From contig NZ_AP018664.1 of assembly GCF_003967075.1 (NCBI RefSeq), forward strand, positions 1,798,001 to 1,862,000: DNA of 64,000 bases, in the 5' to 3' direction. The notes under the pieces were generated by a model. It ran no database searches. It was not told the DNA's origin and worked only from the letters and a program-made list of their open reading frames with translations. Below are positions 40,549 to 49,986 of this stretch, one piece after another. Made by a program: the position numbers and the translations under genes. This stretch comes from Sphingobium amiense (lineage in GTDB: Bacteria > Pseudomonadota > Alphaproteobacteria > Sphingomonadales > Sphingomonadaceae). Within the stretch, counting starts at the first letter, position 1; each line of letters starts with the position of its first letter.

Positions 40549-42801
40549 TTGCGCTACCGATTGCTCATTGCCATCTGCGGAACATGCGTCTCGCACGCCG
40601 CACTGGCTCAGGCCGACACATCGGCGACGCAGCCTGCCAGTGAACCAGCGGCGAAGACCGCGCGGTCTGCTCAGGATCTGTCGTCGCAAAGCCTCGGTGA
40701 AATCATCGTCACCGCTTCCCGCCGCAGCGACACCGTGCGCAAAACGCCGATCGCCGTGTCCGCCTATGCCGGGCAGAAGCTCGAAGCCGCCCAGACGAAG
40801 AGCCTCACCGATCTCGTCGGACCCAGCCCGAACATCCAGATCGGCAACAGCTACAACTCGTCCAACATCACCATTCGCGGCATCGGCAACCAGCAGATCA
40901 ACGCAGGTCAGGATTCGGGCGTCGCGATCCATTCCGACGGCGTCTATATCGGCCAGCCGTCGCTGACCCTCGCCACCTTCCTCGACCTTGCGCGTGTGGA
41001 AATTCTTCGCGGGCCGCAGGGCACGCTGTTCGGACGCAACGCCACCGGCGGCGTCATCAACGTGGTCCCGAACGAGCCGACCGCAGAGACCCATTATGGC
41101 TTCGACCTGACGGCGGGCGTCGACCCGGCCCTGTTCCAGATTTCGGGCTTCATCAACGGTGCGCTCAACGAATCGGGCACGCTGACCGGCCGCGTCGCGG
41201 CGCAGCAAACCTATAATCGCGGCTTCACGCGCAACCTTCTCCCCAATGGGCCGAACCGTCTGGACGACGCGAAGAACCAGTCCATCCGCGGGCAGGTGAA
41301 ATGGGAGCCGTCGGACACGTTCAATGCGCGCGTTCTGGTCGAATATGCCAATGACGATTCCAACGGCCCCGCGAGCTTTCTGGAAGGGACGCCCGATCCG
41401 ACCATTCCGCTGCCCTCGATTCTGGTCGGCCAGTCGCGCGGCAGTGTCGCCAAACGGGAAGTGTTCGCGAACATCAACTATCGCCGGGTTCACTCCTTCA
41501 ACGCCAACCTCACGATGAACTGGGCGCTGGGCGGCGGAAACCTGAAGGCGCTGTTCTCCTACGCCGATTCGAAGCTGCTGAACGTATCGGACGGCGACGG
41601 CACCGCGGCGGAGGATACCTATGCATCCTTCAAGAACACCGCGCGCCAGACCTACAACGAACTGATCTACACGTCCGACAACGCCAAGCCGTTCACCTAT
41701 CTCTTCGGCGTCAACTATTTCCGCGAGCATCTGGAACAGGCGATTCAGGTTCCCATCGCGGAAGCTCCGCTGGGCGGCGGCGTCACCCTCTACGATATCA
41801 CGGTGTTCGGTGGCGCGGTTCCGCTCATCACGACGTCCTATGCGGCATTCGGGCGCGCCCAATATGCCTTCACGCCGGACTTCAAGCTGTTCGCCGGTCT
41901 GCGCTACACCAAGGACAAGAAATCCATCGTCCAGTATAACAACTTCATCAACGGCGGGGCGCTTCAGTCGTCCTCGTCGAAGTGGGACCGGCTGACTTAC
42001 GAAGTCGGCGCGTCATACGCATTCAGCCAGACGCTCGACGGCTATCTCAAATATTCGACGGGCTTCAAGGGCGGCGGCTATTCCGCAGGGACGCTGGCGC
42101 CGTCCTTCCGTCCTGAAACCAACGCCAACTATGAAGCGGGCCTGAAGGGCAACTTCCTCAACCACGCCCTGCAGGCCAATCTTGCTGCCTTCTACATGAA
42201 GTATGACGACCTGCAGGTGAACCAGATCGTCGGCGTCTCCTCCTCCGTCACCAACGCGGCGAAGGCCACGGTTTATGGTGTCGAACTGGAAACCTCGCTG
42301 CGCCTGGCCGATCCGTTCCGCATCGAATGGTCGGCCGCCTACCTCAACGCGTCGTTCGACCAGTTCCGGACTGCGGACTCGTCCCGGCCCAATACGTGCG
42401 ATCCGGGCACCGGGGTGGGCAATGTCCCCTGCTCGCTCGACCTTTCGGGCAACGCCCTGCCGCAGTCGCCCAAATATACGAGCAGCCTCGGCGGTTACTA
42501 CGACATCGCGACCTCCACCGGAAAGGTCACGCTGGGCGCTCGCTACGACTGGAAGTCGCGCGTCTATTTCACCGAGTTCAACCTGCCCATTTCGGCGCAG
42601 AAGGCGGTGGGCAAGCTCAACGTGTTCCTGAATTATGAAAGCGACAATGGCCGTCTGACCGGCAGTCTCTTCGTCAAGAACGTGACCAACGAACAGGTGA
42701 AGGGCAACGTCATCGTCGTGTCCTCGATCATCGGCTCGCTCGCGCTCGGCCAGTATCAGCCGGGACGTCAGGTGGGCATGTCGGTGGGCTATCACTTCTA
42801 G
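40549..42801 (+). CDS. TonB-dependent outer membrane receptor
   Basis: A 750-residue receptor starting at TTG five bases after AAAGGAGG. A signal peptide ends near ALAQAD (residues 19-23). A TonB-box-like LGEIIVTASRR lies near residue 50; the plug has PIAVSAYAG, NITIRGIGNQQ and VEILRGPQGTLFGRNATGGVINV; the beta-barrel ends in GMSVGYHF with the C-terminal aromatic. The VSAYAGQKLE / RNATGGVINV style is that of the large sphingomonad receptor subfamily linked to aromatic, terpenoid or lactone substrates. The neighbouring catabolic genes suggest it imports their substrate. A strong terminator follows. Confidence 0.93.
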   Translation: MRYRLLIAICGTCVSHAALAQADTSATQPASEPAAKTARSAQDLSSQSLGEIIVTASRRSDTVRKTPIAVSAYAGQKLEAAQTKSLTDLVGPSPNIQIGNSYNSSNITIRGIGNQQINAGQDSGVAIHSDGVYIGQPSLTLATFLDLARVEILRGPQGTLFGRNATGGVINVVPNEPTAETHYGFDLTAGVDPALFQISGFINGALNESGTLTGRVAAQQTYNRGFTRNLLPNGPNRLDDAKNQSIRGQVKWEPSDTFNARVLVEYANDDSNGPASFLEGTPDPTIPLPSILVGQSRGSVAKREVFANINYRRVHSFNANLTMNWALGGGNLKALFSYADSKLLNVSDGDGTAAEDTYASFKNTARQTYNELIYTSDNAKPFTYLFGVNYFREHLEQAIQVPIAEAPLGGGVTLYDITVFGGAVPLITTSYAAFGRAQYAFTPDFKLFAGLRYTKDKKSIVQYNNFINGGALQSSSSKWDRLTYEVGASYAFSQTLDGYLKYSTGFKGGGYSAGTLAPSFRPETNANYEAGLKGNFLNHALQANLAAFYMKYDDLQVNQIVGVSSSVTNAAKATVYGVELETSLRLADPFRIEWSAAYLNASFDQFRTADSSRPNTCDPGTGVGNVPCSLDLSGNALPQSPKYTSSLGGYYDIATSTGKVTLGARYDWKSRVYFTEFNLPISAQKAVGKLNVFLNYESDNGRLTGSLFVKNVTNEQVKGNVIVVSSIIGSLALGQYQPGRQVGMSVGYHF

Positions 42802-42839
42802 TCGGGCCTGCACGTCCGACCGGAAGGATGAAACAAGAA

Positions 42840-42886
42840 ATTCTGGCCGGCGAAGCATGCTTTGCCGGCCAGAATGCCTCTGTTTT
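42840..42886 (+). terminator. Rho-independent terminator after the TonB receptor
   Basis: A perfect 12-bp stem (42840-42851 ATTCTGGCCGGC and 42864-42875), whose 12-base loop contains a further self-complementary AAGC/GCTT, so the whole can zip into about 17 pairs with one G-T. A T-rich tail (TGTTTT) follows. It isolates receptor transcription from the downstream hydrolase gene. Confidence 0.75.
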
Positions 42887-42967
42887 AAGAGGCCCGAATA
42901 GGAAGCTGTCGATCCGCCCTCAAACCGGACCGGCGAAACGAAATGCATTTCTGGAGTGCGCGCGACC

Positions 42968-44752
42968 ATGTCGTCCTTTGATCCGGCTACCGCTCCGAAG
43001 GACGTGGTCATCCATTATGACGTTCCGTGCACATTAAGCGACGGGACCGTGCTTCGCGCCGACATCGCGCGGCCCGCAGGTGAAGGGCGCTGGCCCGTCA
43101 TTCTCGCACGCACGCCCTATGGCAAGGCGGTGGCGCCGGGCTTCACGACCGACCTCACGCATGGCGCGCGCCACGGCTATGTCACCATCGTTCAGGATGT
43201 TCGTGGACGCGGCACGTCGGACGGAAAGGCCGATTTCCAGCCCTGGGTCGATGAAGGGCAGGACGGCGCGGAAGCCGTGGAATGGGCCGCCTCCCTCCCC
43301 TATTCCGACGGTCGCGTCCATATGAGCGGCCCGTCTTACCTCGGCTTCGTGCAGTGGGCGGCGGCGGCGGAACGGCCACCCTCGCTCCGGGCGATCCATC
43401 CCATCGTGCCGGTCGGCCACTTCACCCGATCCTTCATCTACTCCGGCGGCGTCTTCGAGCTGGAACTGAACGGCTACTGGTGGACCATGCTGGGCGTGGA
43501 GGCGTTGATGCGCCGGGACTGGGACTCTCCCGAGGCGAAAGCGGAAGCCGTCACGCGCGCGGCCGGGTGGCTCGAAGCGCTGGCGCGGGATGGCTACGAC
43601 CATCTCCCGCTCGACCGGTTCGCACCTGTGGCGGAGAGCATTCAGGGCGCGCAGCTTTTCGATCTGCTCAGGAACGGCGCGAACGATCCGTCGATGAAGG
43701 CAAGCGTCCGGTCGAACGACTATGGGAATATCACCGTCCCCGCGCTGGTCGTCGCGGGCTGGTATGACATATTCATCCGGGGTTCGATCGACCAGTTCGT
43801 CGGTATGCGTTCGAAGGGCGGCAGCGAGGTCGCGCGGCAGAAAAGTCGTCTGATCGTCGGCCCATGGGCGCATCATCCGCAGGGAAAGATGACCGGCGAA
43901 CAGATTTCGCCCGGCTCCGCCGCCATTCAGGCGCTCAACCCCTTCGGCCATATGGGCGCTGCTGCACGCTATTTTTCCTCGCTGGATGAGGAAGAAAATG
44001 CAGAAGCGCCCGTCAAAATCTGGGTCATGGGCGCGGACAGGTGGCGCGACGAACAGGAATGGCCGATCTCGCGGACGGTCGTCACGCCCTGGTATCTGTC
44101 CAGCGGCGGACGAGCCAATACGAGCGGGGGCGACGGCGCCCTGACGCCGCAGCCGGTCAAGGGCGGCGCGCCGGAGGACGCTTTCGTCTACGATCCTGCC
44201 AACCCCGTGCCCACGCGCGGCGGCGCAGTATTCGGGGTAAGCTGCGTTCCGGGCGGCAGCGACCAGAATGTGATCGAAAAGCGCGACGACATACTGGTCT
44301 ATAAATCCGACATTCTCGATCAGGACATCGAAGTCACCGGGACGCCATTTGTCGAACTGTGGGTGAAGACCGACGTGGTCGATACCGACTTCGTCGCCCG
44401 GCTGGTGGATGTGCATCCCGACGGCACAGCGCGCCTCATCACCGATGGCATCCTCCGCGCCCGCTATCGCGACAATCCCGACGACCCCACCCGTCCGGCC
44501 GCGCCGCTGGAACCCGGCAAGCCCTATCTGCTGCGCATCGAGCTTCTGCCGACCAGCAACCTTTTCAAGGCGGGGCACCGGCTACAGGTGGATGTCACCA
44601 GCAGTTGCTTCCCGCGCTGGGCGCGAAATCTCAACATCTGGGACGAATGGAGCGGCACGCTGGCAGATGCACGGGTCGCGCATCAGCAGGTGCTCCATGA
44701 CGAAGTGCATCCGTCGCGCATCCTGCTGCCGGTCATCCCGGCGGCAGGCTGA
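42968..44752 (+). CDS. CocE/NonD-family alpha/beta hydrolase (X-Pro peptidase-like)
   Basis: A 594-residue enzyme of the S15/cocaine esterase family. ATG 42968 (MSSFDPATAPKDVVIHYDV) is preferred to a GTG at 42956. The N-terminal alpha/beta domain has VQDVRGRGTSDG and the nucleophile Ser123 in MSGPSYLGF; the acid is in VAGWYDIF and the His in GPWAHHPQGK. The C-terminal jelly-roll domain (VTGTPFVELWVKTDVVDTDF, LLPTSNLFKAGHRLQVD) is the usual one. Members hydrolyse esters, including macrolide lactones (NonD), or amides. No signal peptide, so it acts in the cytoplasm. It lies beside the receptor and opposite the catabolic operon, and could open the imported ester or lactone. Confidence 0.88.
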   Translation: MSSFDPATAPKDVVIHYDVPCTLSDGTVLRADIARPAGEGRWPVILARTPYGKAVAPGFTTDLTHGARHGYVTIVQDVRGRGTSDGKADFQPWVDEGQDGAEAVEWAASLPYSDGRVHMSGPSYLGFVQWAAAAERPPSLRAIHPIVPVGHFTRSFIYSGGVFELELNGYWWTMLGVEALMRRDWDSPEAKAEAVTRAAGWLEALARDGYDHLPLDRFAPVAESIQGAQLFDLLRNGANDPSMKASVRSNDYGNITVPALVVAGWYDIFIRGSIDQFVGMRSKGGSEVARQKSRLIVGPWAHHPQGKMTGEQISPGSAAIQALNPFGHMGAAARYFSSLDEEENAEAPVKIWVMGADRWRDEQEWPISRTVVTPWYLSSGGRANTSGGDGALTPQPVKGGAPEDAFVYDPANPVPTRGGAVFGVSCVPGGSDQNVIEKRDDILVYKSDILDQDIEVTGTPFVELWVKTDVVDTDFVARLVDVHPDGTARLITDGILRARYRDNPDDPTRPAAPLEPGKPYLLRIELLPTSNLFKAGHRLQVDVTSSCFPRWARNLNIWDEWSGTLADARVAHQQVLHDEVHPSRILLPVIPAAG

Positions 44753-44767
44753 CCCCCCGCCCCTGTC

Positions 44768-44797
44768 CGAGCGCCCTCCCCGGCGGAGCGGCGCTCG
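44768..44797. terminator. Hairpin between convergent host genes
   Basis: CGAGCGCC (44768-44775) pairs with GGCGCTCG (44790-44797) around a 14-base loop. It lies between the stops of the hydrolase (+) and the nitronate monooxygenase (-) and may terminate both, though there is no T-run. Confidence 0.45.
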
Positions 44798-44805
44798 CAA
44801 TGCGA

Positions 44806-45777
44806 TCAGAAGACCGCCGCCAGCCGCTGCGTGACGATCGCCTTCGCCTCCGCGACGATACGGTCGATAAGCTGCCTGACGGTCGGGATGTCGTCGATCA
44901 GGCCCGCGACCATGCCGCAGCTCCATGCTCCCGCATCGACCTCGCCATCGACCATGATGCGGTAATAGACACCCGCCACTTCCTCGGCGATGTCCTCGAA
45001 CCGGATGCTGTCGCCCAGCGCCCGCTCCTTCTCGATCACCTGATCGACGGCAGGGTTGCGCAGCACCCGCTCGGTGTTCCTGAGCGGCCGCATGATGAGG
45101 CGCGTGTCCCGCTCCCCGGCCTGCACGATGGCCTGCTTGACCCGCTCGTGCACCGGCGCTTCCTGCGTCGCGACGAAGCGCGTGCCCAGATTCATGCCGT
45201 CCGCGCCCAGCGCAAGCGCGGCGACGAGCGACCTGCCGTCCGCCATACCGCCCGATGCGATGAAGGGAACGGAAAGCGCTTTCGCCGCCAGCGGCAGCAG
45301 GATGAGGCCCGGCACATCATCCTCGCCGGGGTGCCCGCCGCATTCGAAACCGTCGACGCTGACCGCGTCGCATCCGATGTCCTGCGCCTTGAGCGCATGC
45401 CGGATCGACGTGCATTTGTGGATGATCTTGACGCCCGCCGCCTTGAGCGTGGGCAGATGCTCGACGGGATTGTTGCCCGCGGTTTCCACGACCGGAATGC
45501 CCTTGTCGCAGATGACCTTCACATAGCCCGGATAGTCGGGCGCGTTCACCACAGGCAGGAAGGTCAGGTTCACGCCGAACGGCTTGTCGGTCATGGCGCG
45601 GCACCGGTCGATTTCCGCCGCCAGATCTGCTGGCGTCCGCTGCGTCAGTGCCGTCAATATGCCAAGCCCGCCCGCGTCCGAAACAGCCGCCGCCAGTTCA
45701 GCCTTGCCGACGAAATGCATGCCGCCCTGAACGATGGGATATTGAATACCGAACAACTCAGTGATGCGTGTCTGCAT
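44806..45777 (-). CDS. Nitronate monooxygenase-family flavoenzyme
   Basis: A 323-residue FMN-dependent TIM barrel. Landmarks are PIVQGGMHFVGKAELAAAVSD, VNLTFLPVVNAPDY, the conserved ECGGHPGEDD loop with the probable catalytic His, and the phosphate-binding GGMADGRSLVAALALGADG followed by GTRFVATQEA. Family members oxidise nitronates, but many uncharacterised paralogues sit in lipid and terpenoid catabolic clusters, where they may act as flavin-dependent enoyl reductases or oxygenases. Given the acyl-CoA genes, a role on an unsaturated acyl-CoA or ring intermediate is possible. Last gene of the large - strand cluster. Confidence 0.85.
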   Translation of the reverse strand: MQTRITELFGIQYPIVQGGMHFVGKAELAAAVSDAGGLGILTALTQRTPADLAAEIDRCRAMTDKPFGVNLTFLPVVNAPDYPGYVKVICDKGIPVVETAGNNPVEHLPTLKAAGVKIIHKCTSIRHALKAQDIGCDAVSVDGFECGGHPGEDDVPGLILLPLAAKALSVPFIASGGMADGRSLVAALALGADGMNLGTRFVATQEAPVHERVKQAIVQAGERDTRLIMRPLRNTERVLRNPAVDQVIEKERALGDSIRFEDIAEEVAGVYYRIMVDGEVDAGAWSCGMVAGLIDDIPTVRQLIDRIVAEAKAIVTQRLAAVF

Positions 45778-45896
45778 TGAAATTTCCTGAACCTTTGCGA
45801 CGAGTGGTAATGGCGACCGACCGTTCCCGCCATGACCCTATCGCGCAACCGCATGGTCGCAATTTGGGTGTGTGAAAGGCGCGCCCGCCCCTCCGG

Positions 45897-46526
45897 TCAT
45901 TCCACGGCATTGTCCCGTTCGACCGTGATCGCCCGCCCATAGGCCGGGCGCGCTTCGAGTTTCCGAAAATACTCGACCGCCGCCTGCGGGAGATCGTCGA
46001 CAAGGCCCAGCGCCTCCGCGAACTTGATGGCGTAGCCGACTGATATATCGGCCGCCGTAAACCGGCCGGCGCATGCATGGTCCCGCCCGTCGATCATCCC
46101 CATCGCGGCTTCCAGCCGTTTGAGGAACCAGCGCTTGTAATCTTCCGCCACCTGCGGATTGCGGCGCTCGGTCGGCTCCAGCATCGTATATCGGAAATAC
46201 AGCGTCTGCGGGAAGGTGAGCGTCGCCTCTCCCATGTGCAGGAAGTTGAGATAATCGGCATAGGCAGGGTCGGAAGGCGCGACCGACAGCCCCGCTTCAG
46301 GATGCGTGTCCGCCAGATATTGCGCGATGGCGGCGGATTCGCTCATCCCCGTTCCGTCCACGATCATGAACGGAACGGTGCCGAGCGGATTGATCTCCAG
46401 ATAGTCGCGCGCGAGAAACCGGGGCGGAAAAGGCAGCATGCGCAACCTGTAGTCCAAACCCAGCTCTTCCAGCATCCACAGTGCACGAAACGACCGCGCA
46501 CCATCGCAGTGATAGAGTTCGATCAC
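45897..46526 (-). CDS. Glutathione S-transferase family protein
   Basis: A 209-residue two-domain GST. The N-terminal thioredoxin fold starts MIELYHCDGARSFRALWMLE, with the cis-Pro in LGTVPFMIVDGTGMSESAAI; the helical C-terminal domain has RFTAADISVGYAIKFAEALG. This is the bacterial theta/beta-like layout. The Ser in GARSFR may activate glutathione. GSTs in sphingomonad catabolic clusters isomerise, dehalogenate or cleave ether bonds; the substrate here is unknown. Confidence 0.88.
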   Translation of the reverse strand: MIELYHCDGARSFRALWMLEELGLDYRLRMLPFPPRFLARDYLEINPLGTVPFMIVDGTGMSESAAIAQYLADTHPEAGLSVAPSDPAYADYLNFLHMGEATLTFPQTLYFRYTMLEPTERRNPQVAEDYKRWFLKRLEAAMGMIDGRDHACAGRFTAADISVGYAIKFAEALGLVDDLPQAAVEYFRKLEARPAYGRAITVERDNAVE

Positions 46527-46540
46527 GTCCCCTCCTTTGC

Positions 46541-49030
46541 TCAGACCAGCGCATCCGCCGCCGCCAGAGCCTCCAGCCGATCCTCGCCATAACCCAATAT
46601 CCCGCGCAGCACGCGATCATTGTCCCGGCCATATGGCGGCGCGCAGACATCGTAGCGCGCGGGCGTTCGCGACAGGCGGAACGGCACGGCCTCGATCGTC
46701 GCCGTGCCGGACAGGGGATGGTCGATGCGGATCAGATGCCCGCGCGCCTGCATCTGCGGATCGGCGCCCATGCCATAGATGGACTGGACCCGATGAGCGG
46801 GAATGCCGCGCTCACGCAGGCTCTGCTCCAGCCACTCCACTTCCCGCCCTGCCGTCCACGCCTCGACAATCGCCTCCAGCGCCTCGACATGCACGCGTCG
46901 GGACGGGGCGGTGGCGAAGCGCTGGTCCTGCTCCAGCTCGGCGCCACCCATCAGCCGGGCGAGATCGCGCCATTGCCCGTCATCCTCGACGGCGAGCGCG
47001 ATCCACTGATCGTCCCCCGCCGCGCGGAATACGCCATGGGGCGCCATCAGCGCATCGCGATTGCCCACCGCCCCCTGTATCTCGCCCGTGACGGAACTGG
47101 CCGCGATCTGCGGCGCGAGAAACTGCACGCCCGCTTCGACCTGCGAAATGTCAAGATGGCATCCCTTCCCCGTCCGCCGCCGATGATCCAGCGCAGCCAG
47201 CAGCGCCGCCAGACCGAAGCGCGGGGCCACGAAGTCGGTATAGGGACCATAGGGGCCGACCAGAGGCCCGCCCGGCGCGCCGACGATATACTGAAAGCCC
47301 GACAGGGCCGCGCCATGGTTGCCATAACCGGAATAGCGCGCGTCGGGACCGTCCTGACCCGACAGCGACGTGCTCACCATCACCAGCCGGGGGTTGATGG
47401 CGCTCAGCTCTTCATAGGACAGGTTCCATTTCGCCATCTGGCCGGGCGTGAAGGACTCAACCAGAACATCCGCCCACCGGACGAGATCGCGAACCACCTC
47501 ACGCGCCGCCTCCTTCGACAGGTCGAGCGACAGCCCGAGCTTCCCGGCATTGCAGGTTTCGAACAGCGCGGACTGCTGCACATCATAGCGGCCACCCGGA
47601 AACGGCCCCATGACGCGCGCGGTTTCGACCCGGCGCGACGATTCCACCCGCACCACCGTCGCGCCGAAATCCGCCAGCGTGCGCCCGATCAGGGGACCGG
47701 CCACCACCCATGCGAGGTCGAGCACCCGGAGATCGCCGAGAGGTCGCCCGCTCGCTCCGCCCTGCACGGCGGAACAAGGCAGCGACAGACTTTCCTCCAG
47801 CCACTCTTCCCGAACTTCCGCGTCGTGCTCGCCCAGCCGAGGCGCGGGCCGAGGCTGCACAAATCCTTCAGGACAGCCTCGGGCAAAAGCGCCCGGCATC
47901 CTGTAGGGGCCGAAGGGACCGTCGATGGTCTGAATGAAATCGCGCGCCGCAAACTGAGCGCTTTCGGCCAGATCGGCCACCGTCAGGATCGGCGCTATGC
48001 GCACCCCGCGTTCCATCGCGACGCCGACCAGTTCGTCCTTGTGCCGCGTGGCGAGGAAGGATTGCACCCACGCCCGAACGGCATCGAGATCGGCCTCGCT
48101 GACGTCCCCGGCGATGATCTTCTCGTGAAGGCCGCTCCAGTCCCAGTTGCTAAATATGGGGTGGAACCAGCCCTCGTCGCGCATCCATGTCATCAGCTTG
48201 TTGGACGCGGGACCGGCGGCTGGTCCGATGCCGAGATGCATTTCCGCCAGCCCGTCCGAAACGGTCCATTTCGACTTGCGCGTGATCGAACCGCTGCCGC
48301 TCAGGTCCACGACATGTTCGTCCCCCGCCTTTCTGCGCGGCACGAAATCGGCATGCCCCACCCCTTCGGCGAGCACCGCGCCCAGCGTGCACTGCGGCAG
48401 CGTCTGCACGACCGCCAGATCGACATGCTGGCCAAGACCCGTATGCGTGCGGTCGGCCAGCGCGATCAGGGCAGCGCTGACGGCGGTCGCCCCGGCGTGG
48501 AGATAGGCCTGCGGGACGCTGATGCGCAACGGACGGTCGTCATGGTCGCGCGTCAGCAACAGGGGACCGCCCGCCGCCCAAAGCGTGATTTCGCTGTCCG
48601 GCCAGTCATGCTTCGGGCCTTCCAGCCCGAACGGCGTGATCGAAATATGGATGAGGTGCGGATAGCGTTCGGCCAGCGCCCCCGGATCGAGCCAGACCGG
48701 ACGCCCCTGCGCAGGAGCGCGGGATTCGATCAACATGTCCGCCGATTGCAGCAGCCGATCCCACAGCGCCCCGTCGTGGCCCGGATCGGCGACGATGGAG
48801 CGCTTGCCCGCGGCGTAGGTGGCCCAGAACAGGGATCGCTCCCCTTCCGGCCAGTCCGGCGCGAACGGCGCGAGCCGCCGGGCGGCGTTCCCCTCCGGGG
48901 GTTCCACCTGCACGACGTCCGCGCCCATCTGCGCCAGCATATGCCCGGCGAGAAGCCCCCGATGATCGGTCAGGTCGATCACCCTGTAGGGCTTCAGAAA
49001 GCCTTCGCCATATCCCCCCATATGCGCCAA
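46541..49030 (-). CDS. Double-domain CaiB/BaiF (family III) CoA transferase
   Basis: An 829-residue protein containing two complete family III CoA-transferase units in tandem. Unit 1 (about 10-400) has YRVIDLTDHRGLLAGHMLAQ, GADVVQVEPPEGN and catalytic Asp in GQHVDLAVVQT near residue 202. Unit 2 (about 425-829) has LRVLDLAWVVAGPLIGRTLA, GATVVRVES and Asp in GKGCHLDISQVEAG near residue 627. Single-domain members work as interlocked dimers, so this fusion probably folds as a pseudo-dimer with unequal sites. The enzyme would transfer CoA between carboxylic acids, activating the substrate without ATP. It is followed seven bases later by an SDR gene. Confidence 0.9.
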   Translation of the reverse strand: MAHMGGYGEGFLKPYRVIDLTDHRGLLAGHMLAQMGADVVQVEPPEGNAARRLAPFAPDWPEGERSLFWATYAAGKRSIVADPGHDGALWDRLLQSADMLIESRAPAQGRPVWLDPGALAERYPHLIHISITPFGLEGPKHDWPDSEITLWAAGGPLLLTRDHDDRPLRISVPQAYLHAGATAVSAALIALADRTHTGLGQHVDLAVVQTLPQCTLGAVLAEGVGHADFVPRRKAGDEHVVDLSGSGSITRKSKWTVSDGLAEMHLGIGPAAGPASNKLMTWMRDEGWFHPIFSNWDWSGLHEKIIAGDVSEADLDAVRAWVQSFLATRHKDELVGVAMERGVRIAPILTVADLAESAQFAARDFIQTIDGPFGPYRMPGAFARGCPEGFVQPRPAPRLGEHDAEVREEWLEESLSLPCSAVQGGASGRPLGDLRVLDLAWVVAGPLIGRTLADFGATVVRVESSRRVETARVMGPFPGGRYDVQQSALFETCNAGKLGLSLDLSKEAAREVVRDLVRWADVLVESFTPGQMAKWNLSYEELSAINPRLVMVSTSLSGQDGPDARYSGYGNHGAALSGFQYIVGAPGGPLVGPYGPYTDFVAPRFGLAALLAALDHRRRTGKGCHLDISQVEAGVQFLAPQIAASSVTGEIQGAVGNRDALMAPHGVFRAAGDDQWIALAVEDDGQWRDLARLMGGAELEQDQRFATAPSRRVHVEALEAIVEAWTAGREVEWLEQSLRERGIPAHRVQSIYGMGADPQMQARGHLIRIDHPLSGTATIEAVPFRLSRTPARYDVCAPPYGRDNDRVLRGILGYGEDRLEALAAADALV

Positions 49031-49036
49031 CGGCGT

Positions 49037-49927
49037 TTACCGGACGAGTTCTTGCAGTCCGGACACCTCCATGCGGTGCTGTTCCGGGCCAGACGCCGGC
49101 ACATGCTCGCCCGCCCGGTCGCCGATCCTGTCCATCTGCGAAAGGATCGACCCTGCCATATCCTCTTCGCCGATCAGATAGGCACCCTTGGTCATCGTGA
49201 CATGCGCCCGCGCGAACCGCCCCGCGCCCGCGAGCACAATGGCTCGCGTCGGCGCGTCTTCGGCGCTCAGCGCAACGACCGCCGGAGCGACCATGTCGCT
49301 GCCCAGACGGGCGAGGTCGCCGCTGTCGTAAAGGCCGCTGGTCATGCCGGTGGCAGCACTGGGGGCGAGGCTGTTGACGCGGATGCCGTAGCGCTCGCCC
49401 TCGATCGCCAGCGTCTGCATCAGGCCGACCAGCGCCATTTTGGCCGCGCTGTAATTCGCCTGACCGAAATTGCCATAGAGGCCCGACGAGGATGTGGTGA
49501 AGACGATCCGCCCATATCCCTGTTCCCGCATCAGGTTCCAGACGGCGTGCGTGCAGTGGACCGACCCCATCAGGTTCACCTCCATCACCGCCCGGAAATC
49601 CTCGATGGTCGATTTGGCGAAGGTGCGGTCGCGCAGGATTCCGGCATTGTTGACGAGGATGTCCACTCGTCCCCATTGCGCCACGATCCCCTCGATCATT
49701 GCGGTCACGCTTTCGCAATCGGCGACGTTGGCGGCACAGGCCATCGCCTGTCCGCCGGCGGCGACGATGTCCTGCACGACCGCTTCGGCGTCCTTCCGGG
49801 ACAGGTCGTTGACCGCGACCATGGCGCCGTGCCGGGCCAGCGCGAGAGCGTGGGCGCGGCCCAGACCCTGACCGGCGCCGGTCACGAGAGCGACACGCCC
49901 GGAAAGCGAAATGAGGGGGGCTGTCAT
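49037..49927 (-). CDS. SDR 3-hydroxyacyl-CoA dehydrogenase, HSD17B4/MFE-2-like
   Basis: A 296-residue SDR; ATG 49927 has an AAAGGAT site. NAD(P) motif TGAGQGLGRAHALALARHGA, then VDILVNNAGILRD, catalytic TSSSGLYGNFGQANYSAAK. The GQGLGRAHAL spacing and the FAKSTIEDFRAVMEVNLMGS segment are typical of the dehydrogenase domain of peroxisomal multifunctional enzyme type 2, which oxidises (R)-3-hydroxyacyl-CoA, including branched and steroid side chains. It pairs logically with the MaoC hydratase in this cluster, which makes R-hydroxy products. The C-terminal extension after the SDR core (AGAGRFARAHVTMTKGAYL) also fits that family. Confidence 0.85.
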   Translation of the reverse strand: MTAPLISLSGRVALVTGAGQGLGRAHALALARHGAMVAVNDLSRKDAEAVVQDIVAAGGQAMACAANVADCESVTAMIEGIVAQWGRVDILVNNAGILRDRTFAKSTIEDFRAVMEVNLMGSVHCTHAVWNLMREQGYGRIVFTTSSSGLYGNFGQANYSAAKMALVGLMQTLAIEGERYGIRVNSLAPSAATGMTSGLYDSGDLARLGSDMVAPAVVALSAEDAPTRAIVLAGAGRFARAHVTMTKGAYLIGEEDMAGSILSQMDRIGDRAGEHVPASGPEQHRMEVSGLQELVR

Positions 49928-49986
49928 GAAGTCATCCTTTCGATGGCTGGCTCCGCTGCCTGCGGAGCGCGAAGGAGCCGCGCCCG

